From positions 25,588,501 through 25,652,500 of the forward strand of contig NC_036447.1 of assembly GCF_002775205.1 (NCBI RefSeq): a stretch of 64,000 nt of DNA, read 5' to 3'. Position 1 is the first letter of the stretch. Each line of letters opens with the position of its first letter. The notes beneath the pieces were generated by a model. It worked only from the letters and a program-made list of their open reading frames with translations, was not told the DNA's origin and searched no databases. Shown here piece after piece: positions 12,608 to 24,644 of the stretch. A program made the translations under genes and the position numbers. This stretch comes from Xiphophorus maculatus. Taxonomy: Eukaryota; Chordata; Actinopteri; Cyprinodontiformes; Poeciliidae.

Positions 12608-12801
12608 ATTTAACATCAACATTGACTGTTGAGTTGTTTTGTCCCATCTTGTTTATGGCTGTACAGTAATATTGCCCAGAATCCATCGACTTGATGGAGT
12701 CGAAGGTCAGATTTTTATTTGATTCCAGGAGTTTGTGGTTTTTTTCCCTGTACCAGGTGTAGTTAGCTGCTTGGTTAGCATTACTAGTACAGGTCAGAGT
12801 C
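12608..12801 (-). pseudogene. Truncated C2 Ig exon in gene B
   Basis: The 3' three-quarters of the exon match the gene A exon at 1-253, including the donor GTACGC. Homology stops at 12801. After about 15 bases of unrelated sequence the text jumps to what lies at 831 in gene A. A deletion between two Ig exons therefore removed the acceptor, the A strand and a whole neighbouring C2 exon (gene A 339-596). Confidence 0.85.
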
Positions 12802-15800
12802 CAGATGTCCAGAGTCAACTTCCTGTCATGACTTTCTGATTAGTCAAGCTAGGATAATTACATCTGCAAGAATTAATTCTTGCAAAAATAATTCTTGACA
12901 AATCTTTTGTGAAAAAGTTAAAGAAAATGTTGAACCTTCAAACGGTTCAACCTTTGCTTCTACAGAACCAACAGTAAGTCTCTATTGTATTCTACTCACA
13001 TTTCACATTAATATCGATACTTGGAGACGTCCGGCTCCCAAGGTCATTTCCAGCTGCACAGTAATACCTCCCAGAATCAGAGACCTGGATGGAGCTGAAG
13101 ACTGGTTGTATTTCTGTGCTGACAAGTTGACCATGTTGATCTTCATTCACCCTGTAAATGTTGTATTTAGCTGCTGGATTAGCATCACTGCTGCAGGTCA
13201 GAGTCACTTTAGAGCCTTCAACAGTTTCTGAGGGGGTCACTGACAGAACGGTGGTCTGTGGAGCATCTGGAGAAAACGTGAGAATAAAACTTCAGATGAA
13301 GCTCATGACTTTGCAACTTGAAGCTCAGAATCCCAAATATGAATAAATTTACAAAAATGTAGAGATAAATGGACTAAACTTGTGGCGTCGCATTCGAAAT
13401 TTAGCAACAACTGTGAGCATTTATGTAAATGTAATTTATTGGTTTCTTAATTTCAAAGCTTTTTTACATATTATTGTAATGAGATATTTATGTGCAGCAT
13501 TTTGAGGAAAGAGATTATTGTAATTTGAAATGTGACTGTAACGTTGCAACATTTAGAAAAAGTGAATCACTGTGAATAAATACTTTCAGGCTGCACTGAG
13601 AATCTGATGGAAAATATGTGGAAAGAGCAACAGATTAGGGTGATGGGAAAGAGGCTTTTTTTCCCAACAGAAATTGCAAAAATTTACAATGTTTTGAACT
13701 TTTGAGAGATGCCTGTCAAATCAGTAACCATGACACATTTCTAGGTTGAATTAAAAATATTTTCAGATCTAAACCTGCCAGGTGAATTAATTATTTTTCT
13801 GTTGAACTAAATACTTTAAATATTTTCATGAGACAAATACAGAGATACAAACTTACACACTGCAGGAGATGGAACATCCTCATGTCCTCTTATTGCACAC
13901 TGATATCTGTGTGTGGTATTAAATGAGGACAGGACCAAATTATTGTTATTTTCTTTGTTTGCTTTCCCATCCTCCAACCAGACGTAGGAAACTGAAGGAT
14001 CCAGCTGACAGTCAGTGTGACATGTCAGCTGGATCCTGATTGGATCATTTAATCTGTTTACCTTCACCTGTAGATCTATGTGGACAAAAAAGTTATAATT
14101 TTATGAAAATCACACAAATAGATTTATTTAGAGGTTAAACTGTAATATTTGCAACATCTTAAAACCAAATGACTTAAATTTCAACTGTTACCTCTGACAG
14201 ATAAAGAGACTCCAGGTGAACCCATGTATTTTCCACCTTGTTGGTTTGTTATGAAGCTGAACCTGTACTCTTTTGAGTCAGTTTGACTCACATTAAAGAT
14301 CTTCAGAGAGCAGAAAGTGTTAATGCAACTGTATCCCACACGACCTGAATAATCTGTGTCGTCTTTCAGATCCACAAAATCTCCATTAATCACTTTTGTA
14401 AACCAAACTGTTTTCACTATAACAATATTTATGTTGTTGTATTTGGCTGGGTAAATATATTTGCAGCTCATTTCCACCTTTGATCCTTTTAGGGCACAAA
14501 TGGAAGAACGACTATAAGTCACTCCCCAAATATTCTGACCACAAACATCTGGAAGAAAAAAGACATTAAATAAACATTAAGTAGACTGTTTATGTAAACA
14601 TATTTTAATGATTCTGAAATACATTTTCAAAATGATAATATCTATCAACTAAAAGCTTTTAACACTTGAAGAATCCCGAGTCTCGTCTACAAAGTGTGAA
14701 ACACAAAACATTTATGTGCTCTTGACTTTCCACACAAAGTTCAAATCAATAATCAAAGTTAATATCAATAATAAACTAACAGTGAATGTTTATGAAACCA
14801 TAAGGCGATTCTTTCTGCACCTTTCAACTTGTTGCTGCCACCTAGAAAGAAAACTGGAAAACTTTTTATATTGTAAAAACAACGACTGTACTCTGCATGA
14901 TGAACAATTAATGTATCAATATATTGTAATATCATCAGTGCTTATTAACAATAATCATCTAGGGCCAGTCCAAGGTTTCATGGGCCTAAAGCAGAATTGA
15001 CCTTGTGGCCCCTCGTCCTGTGAAGAACATCACCATCATTAACAAGATTCAGTTCAGATCTGGTGGAGAGAGTCGAGTTTAACTGGCTGAATATAAAAGC
15101 AATCACAGATTATTGGTTATTAATTGACAAGATGATTAGTGAACAAACTGAACTCAAAGACAAAAAATGTTTAAAACTTCAAACCTCAAATTGTAACTCC
15201 CTGTAATTCCTTGAAATCTTATGTTAAATGGTACACTATATTAAATTGGTTAATCTAATAATGTAGAAAGTATAGAAAACATCTTAATGGTGATTCTTAA
15301 CCTCAATAAACTAATAGAACAATTTTAGATCCATTGTTTATGTTTTGGCCTCTATTTTAGCCTCAGATTGTCTCTGGCATCATCCATGTGGTGTAAAATA
15401 ATAACAGCAGCTTTATCATTATAATTATCAATATTATTATAGATGCATCAATGTAAAGCTGAAGAAAGTCTGATGAGGTGATTTACAGTCAGTGGTTCAG
15501 TTCTGTGTCTGGAGCTGCAGACGGTGTTTCGACATGATGAGTCTCTTGTTGCTGTTTTCTTTCAAGATCTGACCACAAAGTGACTGTCAGATTAATCCAG
15601 GCTGAACAAGTAAACAACATGCTGCACTGTTAGACCTTTTATTGTAATTTTACAGTAACTTACTGGCAACACTGTTGCCAGCAAGTTACTGTAATTACCA
15701 TTCTACAGTACCTTTACTGTTATGATATTTCACAGTTAATTTTTACTGTGAGTGTGCTTTACAGTTATGACTGCTTTACTGTAAATGTATTTTATAGGAA

Positions 15801-16802
15801 AGCTGGTCTACTGTAAACTTGTTTCACAACATAATGTCAGAGTTTTACTGTAAATTAAAGTTTACATTTCTTTAAGATAAGAATATTTTACCATAAACCG
15901 AAAAATTTCATAAAAGAAATTTTAGTCCAAGTACTGTGAATAACAGGTATTTATTTTCAGCAGATTTGTAGAAATAAAATCCATTTACATATTTGCAATG
16001 TCATAAAAAAACAATGTCACAATACAATATAATGTGCTGTAAAACAACAAAACCATAGAACACATTTCCTACACCTGAAGATCTTTTATTCCATTTGTCA
16101 AACAAAATCAGTGGGATCCATCTTGTGGAAGCTGAACTGTAAAGAATAAGACAGACAATGTGGGAGGTCATGAGATGGTCAGGAAGTTATCTACGTTTTC
16201 AAATCGACAGGAAGTTGACAAATTAAGCTGAAGTGACAATGTTCACATGCATAAAATCTTTGTCATAAAGCAGCATTAAGTTGATAATTTGTTTTAAAAA
16301 AAATCAATTGGACTGAAGTGATAATAGAAGCTGCATAAAGAATGAGCAGGACTGGCTTCACTTCAGGTTTTTGGATTGTTTATGGCAAAAGCAGTCAGTC
16401 AGTCAGTCTTCAGTAATTCAAAAGATTGCGTACTACAAATGTCCCCAAGGGGACGATGAAGTACAACAATCTTTTTAGTCATTTTGTTGGTGCTGATGGA
16501 TTACTGCAAAGGTGTGCCTAATAAACTGAAAACTGCATAGTATAAAAATACACCACACTTAAACGACTACACACTTATACATTTCTGTGATTTATTAAGA
16601 GATGCAGCGACATCCACTTTTTACCACGGACACAGAAAAGATGCAGGCTACTCTAAAGGGCTATTGTGTAGGAATCACATGGCATTTATAAATAATCATT
16701 AAAATCAGATTAAAAAGGCTAAAGTAAAGTCAGAGCATGCAAGATAGGAGGAAAAGACAACAAAATAATAAACATTTACATTTGGTAAAATACTTACCTA
16801 GT

Positions 16803-17285
16803 TGGAAGTCCTCCATTCAAATTCAGCAAGTTGTTGGAAGAAGGTGGTGATCTGGGAGTTGACACTGACTACTTTCCTCTTGACAAGACTTCCCGTCTTG
16901 CAGCTTGTATCGACTTTGGCTGTGCATTTGGTACCAACATCTGGATTGATCCTCACAAAGAATCTTTTAACAGAAATAAAATATATTAATTGTATTTTTT
17001 AATGAAGACGTACAATACAGCAATCAGCTATGGTTCTTCACCATCAGTCAAACTGTCATAAATTTAATTCATAAATGGCTTGGTGTAGAGTACTTGCCAT
17101 TGTATCATCTCCAGCGTGGTGGATGCTGACTCCTGATACTCCAGATTGAAGACAGAATATGACCCAAGAAAGACAGCAAGGACGCTGGCAAAGTCATGTA
17201 GTTGCTCAGGCTGGAAAAATACCTTCTCCTCCATACTGACCATCCACCGGGTTGCAGACATCAAGCTATTTCCTAAAATAGACAA
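16803..17285 (-). pseudogene. CACTA-element accessory frame, remnant
   Basis: The open frame 17064-17285 (with FFQPEQLHDFASVLAVFLGS and NLEYQESASTTLEMIQ) looks like the C-terminal half of a frame I associate with fish EnSpm-like elements. The next exon-like block, 16803-16985 (RFFVRINPDVGTK then, in another frame, AEFEWRTSN), needs a frame change, so it is decayed. It is probably spliced with the zinc-finger block upstream. Assignment is from memory of fish repeats, not a search. Confidence 0.45.
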
Positions 17286-17652
17286 ACCCTTGTCAGGCTA
17301 ACGCTAGTGAGTAAAAGTACAGACTACCATAACAATTACATACATTGCTACAAAAAAATTATAGTGATAGAAAATATTCCTCTTACCAAGCATGATTACC
17401 CTTGGTGTAGTGGGTAAGGTCATTTCCATTTCAACAGACATCTTGGTGGAAGATACCTTTAAAACATAAAAGGAAAACTCTCTTAAATATGAATTACTGG
17501 TAGTAATTTATATTTAAAGGGCCAGTTCACCCAGATTACAACAGGTTTTTGAGAACCTCATCCCGGAGACTAGACTAGACTTTACCCCTACATCCTGCTA
17601 CCACTCTGAAACAGCGGATGTGAATGACAGTTTGTGGGGCTAAATGCATTTT

Positions 17653-17979
17653 TTAAAGCATTACATTCCACAAGTGTTCAGTCTGACTTCTGCAATGGCG
17701 GTGACTCCTGTTTATGTGGGACCTGAATGCAGAAAATGTTCTGAAGGAAGCAGGACATTGCTCTATTCCACATGCAAACCGATAATTAGCTGTGTGTTGA
17801 TGTTTCTTCACATGACCACAAAATTCTGTAAATTCTGAAGTACAAATGCTGCAGAATTTACACCTGTACATAGTTGCACCTGTTAGTACTGACTTAACTG
17901 TAAATTTACAGGAGCATGGTTTAAACATGTGAACAGTCCTTATATGTAACCAGGGTTGGAAATTAACTTTTTTGTCCAC
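17653..17979 (-). pseudogene. C2H2 zinc-finger frame of the CACTA-type element
   Basis: A frame of about 108 residues shows finger spacing YRCKFCSIC ... HVKKHQH and then CGIEQCPASF ... HINRSH, that is CxxC...H-HxH and CxxxxC...HxxxxH. Such fingers are found at the N-terminus of proteins carried by fish EnSpm-like elements. It lies inside the transposon and is not a host gene. Confidence 0.5.
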
Positions 17980-19083
17980 CTGCCACTGTGGCTGAACAAA
18001 CTCAAAAAATAACAGAAACTACTTTAATTTTTTTCACCTTTGTCCTCATTTACAAACTCTTATACACTATGTTGGAGATGTAATGGTACTTTAGCAGGCT
18101 AACCAGCTGTAGCAAGCTCAAAGTTATAGATTAGGTTAGCTGCTCCTCTACATTTCCAGACTATTTTGTGGCTTCAAATATGTTTGAAGAGCTTTTTACC
18201 TGTTGTCTTGTCTTTTGAAGAGATGAAGCTATGTTAGCAGTCAGCAGGACAGAACTGCACAGCCACTTGGAGGGAAAAAGCTTGGGAGTTTAAAAAAAAA
18301 GGTCATCTGAAGAAAAGAAAAAAAAAGAACAAAGTTAGAAATTCATCCTTGCTGACCTACTGTAGCTAATCTGCACTTTTAACATTTGCAAGATCATGGT
18401 TTAAACAAATGAACAGTCATTACATGTAAAAAAAAAAAAAAAAGAGAAGGGGGGATCAATTATCAGTTAAGGTTATATTGTTCCACAAAGGATGTAGCAA
18501 CAATGCTAACAGACACTCAGCACTGAGCTCATCTCAACCTAAAGCCGCCCGAGGAAGATTAAGCGGCAAAAGTCAAGCTAAAACCTTCAACGGTAAAATT
18601 AGCACCTTAGCTAACGTTAATTCCGAACCAGCTCAAAAAATAACCATCATATTTTCCTTTCTTTCACCTCATTTACAGACACGTAACTTATAAGGTTGCA
18701 ATATGCCAGTTATATAAAACACCAGAGTTAGTAACGTAAAGGTAGTTATGTTACCAGGCTAACCAGCACAAACGAGCTCATGCTAAAATGCTAAGTTATA
18801 GCATTATAGCATGATGCTATAAGTTACGTTAACTCCATCTAAAATGTACATTTCCAGACTAGGTTTTGGCTTCAAACAGTTTTCTAAGAAGTGTTTTTTT
18901 TACCTGTCTTGAAGAGCTGAAGCAGTGTGAGCCCACAGCACGGAGACAGAGCTGCACTTGCACTTGGAGGGAAAAAGCTGGTTGGAAGCGAAGCCACGCT
19001 TGATGACGTAGCTAGATAAACTGCATGTTAATGTTAGCTAGGATGTGAAAAAAACAAAAGTACAAGCTCTCTTTCTGCCTTAA

Positions 19084-20908
19084 CCCTCTGGTGCATAGCG
19101 GTCACTACAGTGGACAGCTGTTTAGAAGTCATTGTCTCCTAAATGCAGTGGCTTCTACGGTGGTATTGCATATCAGTCCTTAGAATGCTCTCTACTGCTC
19201 CCCTCCACTGAGGTTAATTCAGTGGCAAGTTGTTGTGACTACAAGTTAATGTCATCGGAGTCCAAGATGGCCGGCAGACAGACACAGTCAATGACCACTC
19301 CTGGAATATCCTCTCAATCCTTCTATTCTCGGAGAATTCTAGAGGTAAAAAAATATGCTGACATGCAGGAGCATCTAGGTAACAATATTATTAACTTAGT
19401 TTGGAAAAATTTATTTCATGTAAGTAGGAAATTGCGATTAACCATGTGTCCACCACAGTGGACATCATGCATTGCTGACTATATTTTTAACATGAGTCAT
19501 GTAGTTGATTTATCTTTCATTATAACTGTTTTGCTTGCAATTAAATTCATTTTGAGTATATCTATGTTAGTTTTAAAAATATAATTTTTTATTCAGATCT
19601 TTTGTAGTTTGTGTTAGTAAAATTATAATTTTCTCATACTTTTAGACCACAAGTGCAGCAAAGAATAAGGAACACTATAGAATAGTCGAGGAAATTCCCT
19701 CTGACTCCTCTGATGATGAGTATAGTGACAGCAGTCATGAGGAATGGCTGCCAAAGAACACTAGAAATATTGGAGATACGGATGATGAAGGAGATGCAGA
19801 CAGTCTGGATGCTGAAAGTCAAGATGATGAGGGCCAGGATGATGAAGGACAGGATGCAGATGGAGGTCAGCAAGATGAGGGAGCTGAGGAAAATGTCCAC
19901 ATGGTACCTGCTCAGAGAAATGTTCACAAGGGCCATACCTGCACTCAACCCCGCAAATATGTCTGGAAAGTCCAAGACAATAACTTTGATGGAGACTTTC
20001 CACCTTTTCTAGGAGAAAGGAGAGTAAATGTTGATGGAAGAGAACCAATTGATTTCTTTGGGTATTTGTTTCCCTTAGATCTCATTGATGTGATAGTGCA
20101 TTACACCAACATGTATGCACTGCAGAAAGGGAAAGAAAATCTGGCAGTGACAAGCGAAGAAATGCAAAGTTTTCTAGGGATCAACATGGTCATGGGGTAC
20201 ATTCGGTATCCTAGGACACGGATGTACTGGTCAAGCCTTATCTTCAAAGCTTCTGTGGCCCGTGCACTGATCAATTCTGGCTCTGGTCAGCAAAAAAGAA
20301 AAGGAAGACCCAGTGGAGCCCCACCTCCAGCAAAGTGCAGAGCAGTGACCAAAGTACCCAGGGAGGTCAGGTTCAGCGCAGGAAATCACTGGCCTTAGCT
20401 CACTCAAGTCAAAAATGCAAACAGATGCCACGATGCTGCATGCACAAGGAAGACCAAATACATCTGCATGCAGTGCCATGTGGCACTGTGCCCTGGATGC
20501 TTTGCCAATTTTCATGTAGCCTAGGAGTTAGGAAAATGAGTTAGGAGAGAAGTTAGAAGAGGAGTTGTTTGATGAAGATTGTTCTCTTGGTTTGGATTAA
20601 CAGAAGGGCTATAGAATGTTAGAGTGTATGAAAGTATGTTCAAGTGCTTTTCAAAGCCCACAATGGAATATGAGGTCATGGATTTATGATCAAACTCAGA
20701 TGAAATTATTCTTCAGTTAAGTTCATACTGTTCTATGTTGAGTCTTGAAGTGCATGTAATCCACTGTAGTGGACATTTCTGTAACTTCCTGGAAAAATAA
20801 CATTTTTGAAAAAAAAAGTTTATATTTGTTTTTTTATGCCCTAAGAAGAGTAAAAACACATTTAAAAAAAATCTTGACTCAGGGATTCATAATTCATGCA
20901 TCAGAGGG
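19084..20908 (+). mobile_element. piggyBac element, internally deleted, nested in the CACTA-type element
   Basis: The ends CCCTCTGGTGCAT (19084) and ATGCATCAGAGGG (ending 20908) are flanked by TTAA at 19080-19083 and 20909-20912, the piggyBac signature. The 1,825-bp copy encodes only the N-terminal part and the C-terminal Cys-rich end of a transposase, so it cannot be autonomous. It must be younger than the CACTA-type element that holds it. Confidence 0.93.
19268..20519 (+). pseudogene. piggyBac transposase remnant (PGBD-like)
   Basis: Exon 1 begins at 19268 (MAGRQTQSM...) and can splice at a GTAAAA near 19346 to an acceptor near 19645. An acidic region follows (SDSSDDEYSDSSHEEW), then the piggyBac domain start (PIDFFGYLFPLDLIDVIVHY and SFLGINMVMGYIRYPRTRMY). 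After RMYWSS the catalytic core with its Asp residues is missing. The frame resumes near the C-terminus with KRKGRPSG and, in another frame, a Cys-rich zinc-ribbon-like end (CHDAAC ... CMQCHVALCPGC) stopping about 20519. Confidence 0.8.
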
Positions 20909-22387
20909 TTAAAAATATGTTAACCACTAAAGGAGTAAAAATACAGAAACAGGGAACCACGATGAAGCAGCTATGATGACCGTTGGAAATCAAATATAAT
21001 TCTTATATTATAAGTACAGAACCACTACTGTAATGTGTAAACAGTAAATTACTGCAAATTCAAAACATACAGTAAGTTACTGTAATACTATGTACTATAC
21101 CCATAATGCAATGCAAATTACAGTAACTACTTGTAAAGATGTCTTATGGTAGTTTTACTGGGCATTTTGTGGTATTTAACTGTAAAAAATACAGCAAAGG
21201 CTAACAGTGCTGTTTAGATTTATTTACTGGTATTTCTTCTTAGAAATGTTTTTCTTGTAAACTCTGTGTTTTCATATCCCTCATTTAGACATTTGTCTAA
21301 AACTTCCCTCCCAGTAAAAGTTCCTCTTCTACTCTGAAGGAAACCACACGACTTATTTCTCTCTGTGTGAACCGAGGAGTCTGTTCTTCCATTAGCTCTG
21401 TTACGATGTTCAGAGTAAATGTGTTCACTCCTGTGCACATTATCACTTCGTCTTGCTTTGTTTTTGGATTTAAACATTCATCACGATTTAGTAGGAAATC
21501 CTTGCAAGTTTTTGCAAAAGTACAAAAGTGAAGCATCAGTTTCTAAAATGATCTTAGTCTGGCCTCAAGGGGTAGAAAACACATAATGTATATTGCATTA
21601 GATTGATAGACAACACCAGCTCACAGACACACAATAATAATTCAGCACCAGCACAGCCTGCATGCAGTGTCACACGTTCACACCACTGCATGCTGCACCG
21701 CTGTTGCATGGGCAGCTACTTTTACACATGTATACTAGCATACGAACACAGACACCCACGCTTCACTTGGTGTACTCGTCATCTCTATATTTGTCAAACT
21801 AAGATGAACATTTCTTATTTATCTTGAATGTACATGTAACACTGACTTTTACTTGTGACTTATTCATGTTCTTCAAAAAGAATTAAATGATTTACTTTTC
21901 CCAAAAGAATTCAACAAAATTCATCATTTTAGCTGAAAATGTTTTCATCGTGTCGTTTCTTCATTAAGCTCCTTGCAACACGACAAAGATCTAATCTAAA
22001 ATGTGAAACGTTTAGAGGAAGCTCATGCAGTGAATTTTAAAGGTGTTTGACTTTAATCATCCATCCAGTCAGAGCTTTAAAAATATTAACAAAGACGACT
22101 GACATAAATAAAATCTATCTTTGGAATTGTCTAAAAATATATATATATAAAAATCTCTCAGGACTTTTTAAAGATTAAAATAAAAATCTATCCAGATTAT
22201 TCATAACCTTTATTCAGTCTTATCTTTACAAAACACACATTAATAAATATATTGTAAGCAGTACATATTTTTCCCCTTAAATCATTTTGTCTAGACGCTT
22301 TAAATTCTGATTTCTTTCCTACTTCATAAAACCTGAAATCCAAATGCAGGCTGTTTGAGGTGGAAGATAAAGTTTCCTGCTCATTAC

Positions 22388-22439
22388 CTGCTGCCATGAG
22401 AAGGACGATAACTCCACGGATCGCTGCTGAGAAACTCAT
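22388..22439 (-). CDS. Gene B signal-peptide exon
   Basis: Starts MSFSAAIRGVIVLLMAAG and ends at donor GTAATG, identical in protein to the gene A exon 5817-5868. It is separated from the V exon by a 7.8-kb intron. Confidence 0.8.
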
Positions 22440-22572
22440 AGCTGCTCCTTTCTTCTCTTTAAATGAACTAAAAAGGCAGAAACTCTACTTTAGTCTGCAG
22501 AGCAAAGTAACAGGAAGTTATTTTCCCCAAATAACTTTATGCAAATGGCATAAATAAGTTGAGAATGAGCTC

Positions 22573-22583
22573 AGTTTCCTTCC
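22573..22583 (-). promoter_or_regulatory. Ets-IRF-like composite motif upstream of gene B
   Basis: GGAAGGAAACT on the minus strand, 134 bases upstream of the start codon, matching the gene A position. Confidence 0.45.
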
Positions 22584-22604
22584 TCTTTTCATCATCTGAA
22601 TATC

Positions 22605-23640
22605 ATCAATGCTTATTAACAATAATCATCTAGGGCCAGTCCAAGGTTTCATGGGCCTAAAGCAGAATTGACCTTGTGGCCCCTCGTCCTGTGAAGAACA
22701 TCACCATCATTAACAAGATTCAGTTCAGATCTGGTGGAGAGAGTCGAGTCTAACTGGCTGAATATAAGAGCAATCACATGTGAGGGTCATGTGACCGAGA
22801 TCCGGGATGGCAGCACAGTGAACAAATCCGAGGACAGTGTTGGAAATTGTTTTTTAAAACCTGGAAGAAAGAAATTGCAAATTCGCTCAGACTGGAAAAA
22901 CTAACATAACACATCGCCAAGGGTAAACAGCGAGACTTTGAGAACCTCTGGGAGCCATATATGAGCATGGTAGGGACTGAAGGCGGAGCTTATTAATGGG
23001 TGTTTTAAATGGATGTCTTGACTACAGTTTCTATTTACATACTGTCTTGTTATTTTCCTCTGTCTTTATCTAAAGAGTTTTGTATATTTTTAGAACAAAT
23101 GCAGATTTGAATGGTGAGTGCGTGAGTGAATGCAAGTACTTGTTTACAATGTTAAGTTTGTTGTGTCCTAAAAGAGAAAATTCAGTAAAATATGTTGGAA
23201 AATAAAGCAATCACAAAAAATGTTTAAAACTTCAAGTCTCAAATTGTAACTCCCTGTAATTCCTTGAAATCTTATGTTAAATGGTACACTATATTAAATT
23301 GGTTAATCTAATAATGTTGAAAGTATAGAAAACATATTAATGGTGATTCTTAACCTCAATAAACTAATAGAACAATTTTAGATCCATTGTTTATGTTTTG
23401 GCCTCTATTTTAGCCTCAGATTGTCTCTGGCATCATCCATGTGGTGTAGAATAATAACAGCAGCTTTATCATTATAATTACAATATCAATATTATAGAAT
23501 GGCAGAACATGATGGTAGCAGATGAGCTGCTGAAAAACAGAAATACTTTTAAAATATTCTGCTGTGTAATTCAAGTCTGATGTAGAGAAAACAAGAAATG
23601 CCTTAAGTTCAGTTTTTATAGTTAAAGAATAATATTTATA
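22605..23640. repeat. Second copy of CD22-gene intron sequence upstream of gene B
   Basis: 22,605-22,772 matches 14,937-15,104 (intron 1 of the same gene). 23,207-23,500 matches 15,150-15,440. 23,505-23,640 matches 6,045-6,170 upstream of gene A. An L1 fragment interrupts it at 22,778. This shows several rounds of local duplication. Confidence 0.75.
22778..23206 (+). mobile_element. L1-type LINE fragment with target duplication
   Basis: 429 bp flanked by GCAATCAC on both sides (22770-22777 and 23207-23214). A frame from 22862 to the stop at 22994-22996 reads like the C-terminus of an L1 ORF2 (WKKEIANSLRLEKLT, then QRDFENLWEPYMSMV), with one in-frame stop at 22907. The first 80 bases resemble a LINE 5' region, so the copy may be internally deleted. 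It is distinct from the LINE at 31,860. Confidence 0.65.
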
Positions 23641-24248
23641 TATTTTGTTAATTGTTTAACGGATCTCCCAAATTACACAAACTAATAAAGAAAGATGCAC
23701 AAATAAATAGTTTTAATATCTTTATGACACACAATCAAAATCAGAGCCCAGACTTGTCATGAGGTGTGGGGTGTGGTGGTGAGGCAGACGCTGTAGACCC
23801 AGGTACGTAGTAAAATTAGTGGTTTTAATGCACAAAGCTACAAACAAAAATCCAAAACAGTCCAAAAACCAAGCCAGCACTGCTGAGCGGAATCCAGGGC
23901 TCAACGCAGGTAGGAACAAGGCACATGAATGGACTAGACGACAGACTGTAGAACGTCAGACGCCAAATGAGACGAGGACCCGACCAAGACACAGACACAC
24001 AGGTGACACTAAATACACAGGGGTTAATCAGGGAACAAGAAACACCTGGGAACTAATCAAAGGGAGACAGGACAACACGGAGACACAAATACACAGGAAA
24101 CTCAAAATAATAATTGAATCCACATTGTCCAATTTGCTTGACAGCACCACACCGTGCTACTTCACTTGCCTCTAGATCGCAGGCTGTTTGCCCTTCAGCC
24201 ATTACCAGAGATTTAAATGTGTTAAACAGTAATTAAAATGTCTAAATA
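23641..24248. repeat. Probable dispersed fish repeat, unclassified
   Basis: The purine-rich block about 23,740-24,170 (with GGGAACAAGAAACACCTGGG) resembles a common interspersed fish repeat. No termini were identified and no gene is seen. Confidence 0.3.
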
Positions 24249-24250
24249 TA

Positions 24251-24642
24251 CAGTACAGACCAAAAGTTTGGACACATCTTCCAATTCAATGGGTTTTCTT
24301 TATTTTCATGACTATTTATAAGGCAATAAATCCCACTTATTAACCTGACAGGGCAGGTTGACCTATGAAGTGAAAACCATTTCAGGTGACGACCTCTTGA
24401 AGCTCATCAAGAAAATGCAGAGTGTGTGCAAAGCAGTAATCACAGCAAAAGGTTGCTACTTTGAAGAAACTAGAATATAAGGGGTATTTTCAGTTGTTTT
24501 ACACTTTTTTGTTTAGTGCATATTTCCACATGTGTTATTCATAGTTTTGATGCCTTCAGTGTGAATCTACAATGTCAGTAGTCATGAAAATAAAGGAAAC
24601 TCATTGAATTAAAAGGTGTGTCCAAACTTTTGGTCTGTACTG
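24251..24642 (+). mobile_element. Tc1/mariner-type element, internally deleted
   Basis: Inverted ends CAGTACAGACCAAAAGTTTG and CAAACTTTTGGTCTGTACTG are flanked by TA dinucleotides. The 392-bp interior keeps only the last part of a Tc1-like transposase (region around 24,385-24,480, ending ACTAGAATATAA). Related elements are known across fish and lampreys. It lies in the 3' flank of gene C. Confidence 0.85.
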
Positions 24643-24644
24643 TA

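Larger units (their letters stand above)
15625..21209 (-). mobile_element. CACTA/EnSpm-type DNA transposon, non-autonomous, in gene B intron 1
   Basis: Termini are CACTGTTAG at 15625 and CTAACAGTG ending at 21209, flanked on both sides by CTG, as expected for a 3-bp target duplication. Subterminal regions are packed with TTACTGT/ACAGTAA words, including a 41-bp hairpin at 15652-15692. The interior carries minus-strand remnants of a C2H2 zinc-finger protein and a second conserved frame. No DDE transposase domain was recognised. A piggyBac element is inserted at 19084. Gene A lacks the element. Confidence 0.75.
10782..22439 (-). pseudogene. CD22/Siglec-like gene B, tandem copy of A, probably degenerate
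   Basis: Exons: signal 22388-22439, V-set 14192-14548, C2 13857-14075, C2 13000-13266, truncated C2 12608-12801, C2 12249-12509, membrane exon 11444-11522, first tail exon 11282-11339, and last coding exon ending at stop 10782-10784 (tail end NPVYHDP). Exons 12,817-14,548 are near-identical to gene A. Signs of decay: one C2 exon has lost its 5' half and acceptor, the donor after 11282 reads AT instead of GT, and the Siglec contact Arg is Ser (EYRFSF). An in-frame receptor is still possible if the broken exon is skipped and another tail donor is used. The membrane segment contains an Arg (ITCRLALLILI). Intron 1 is 7.8 kb because of nested transposons. Confidence 0.7.
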
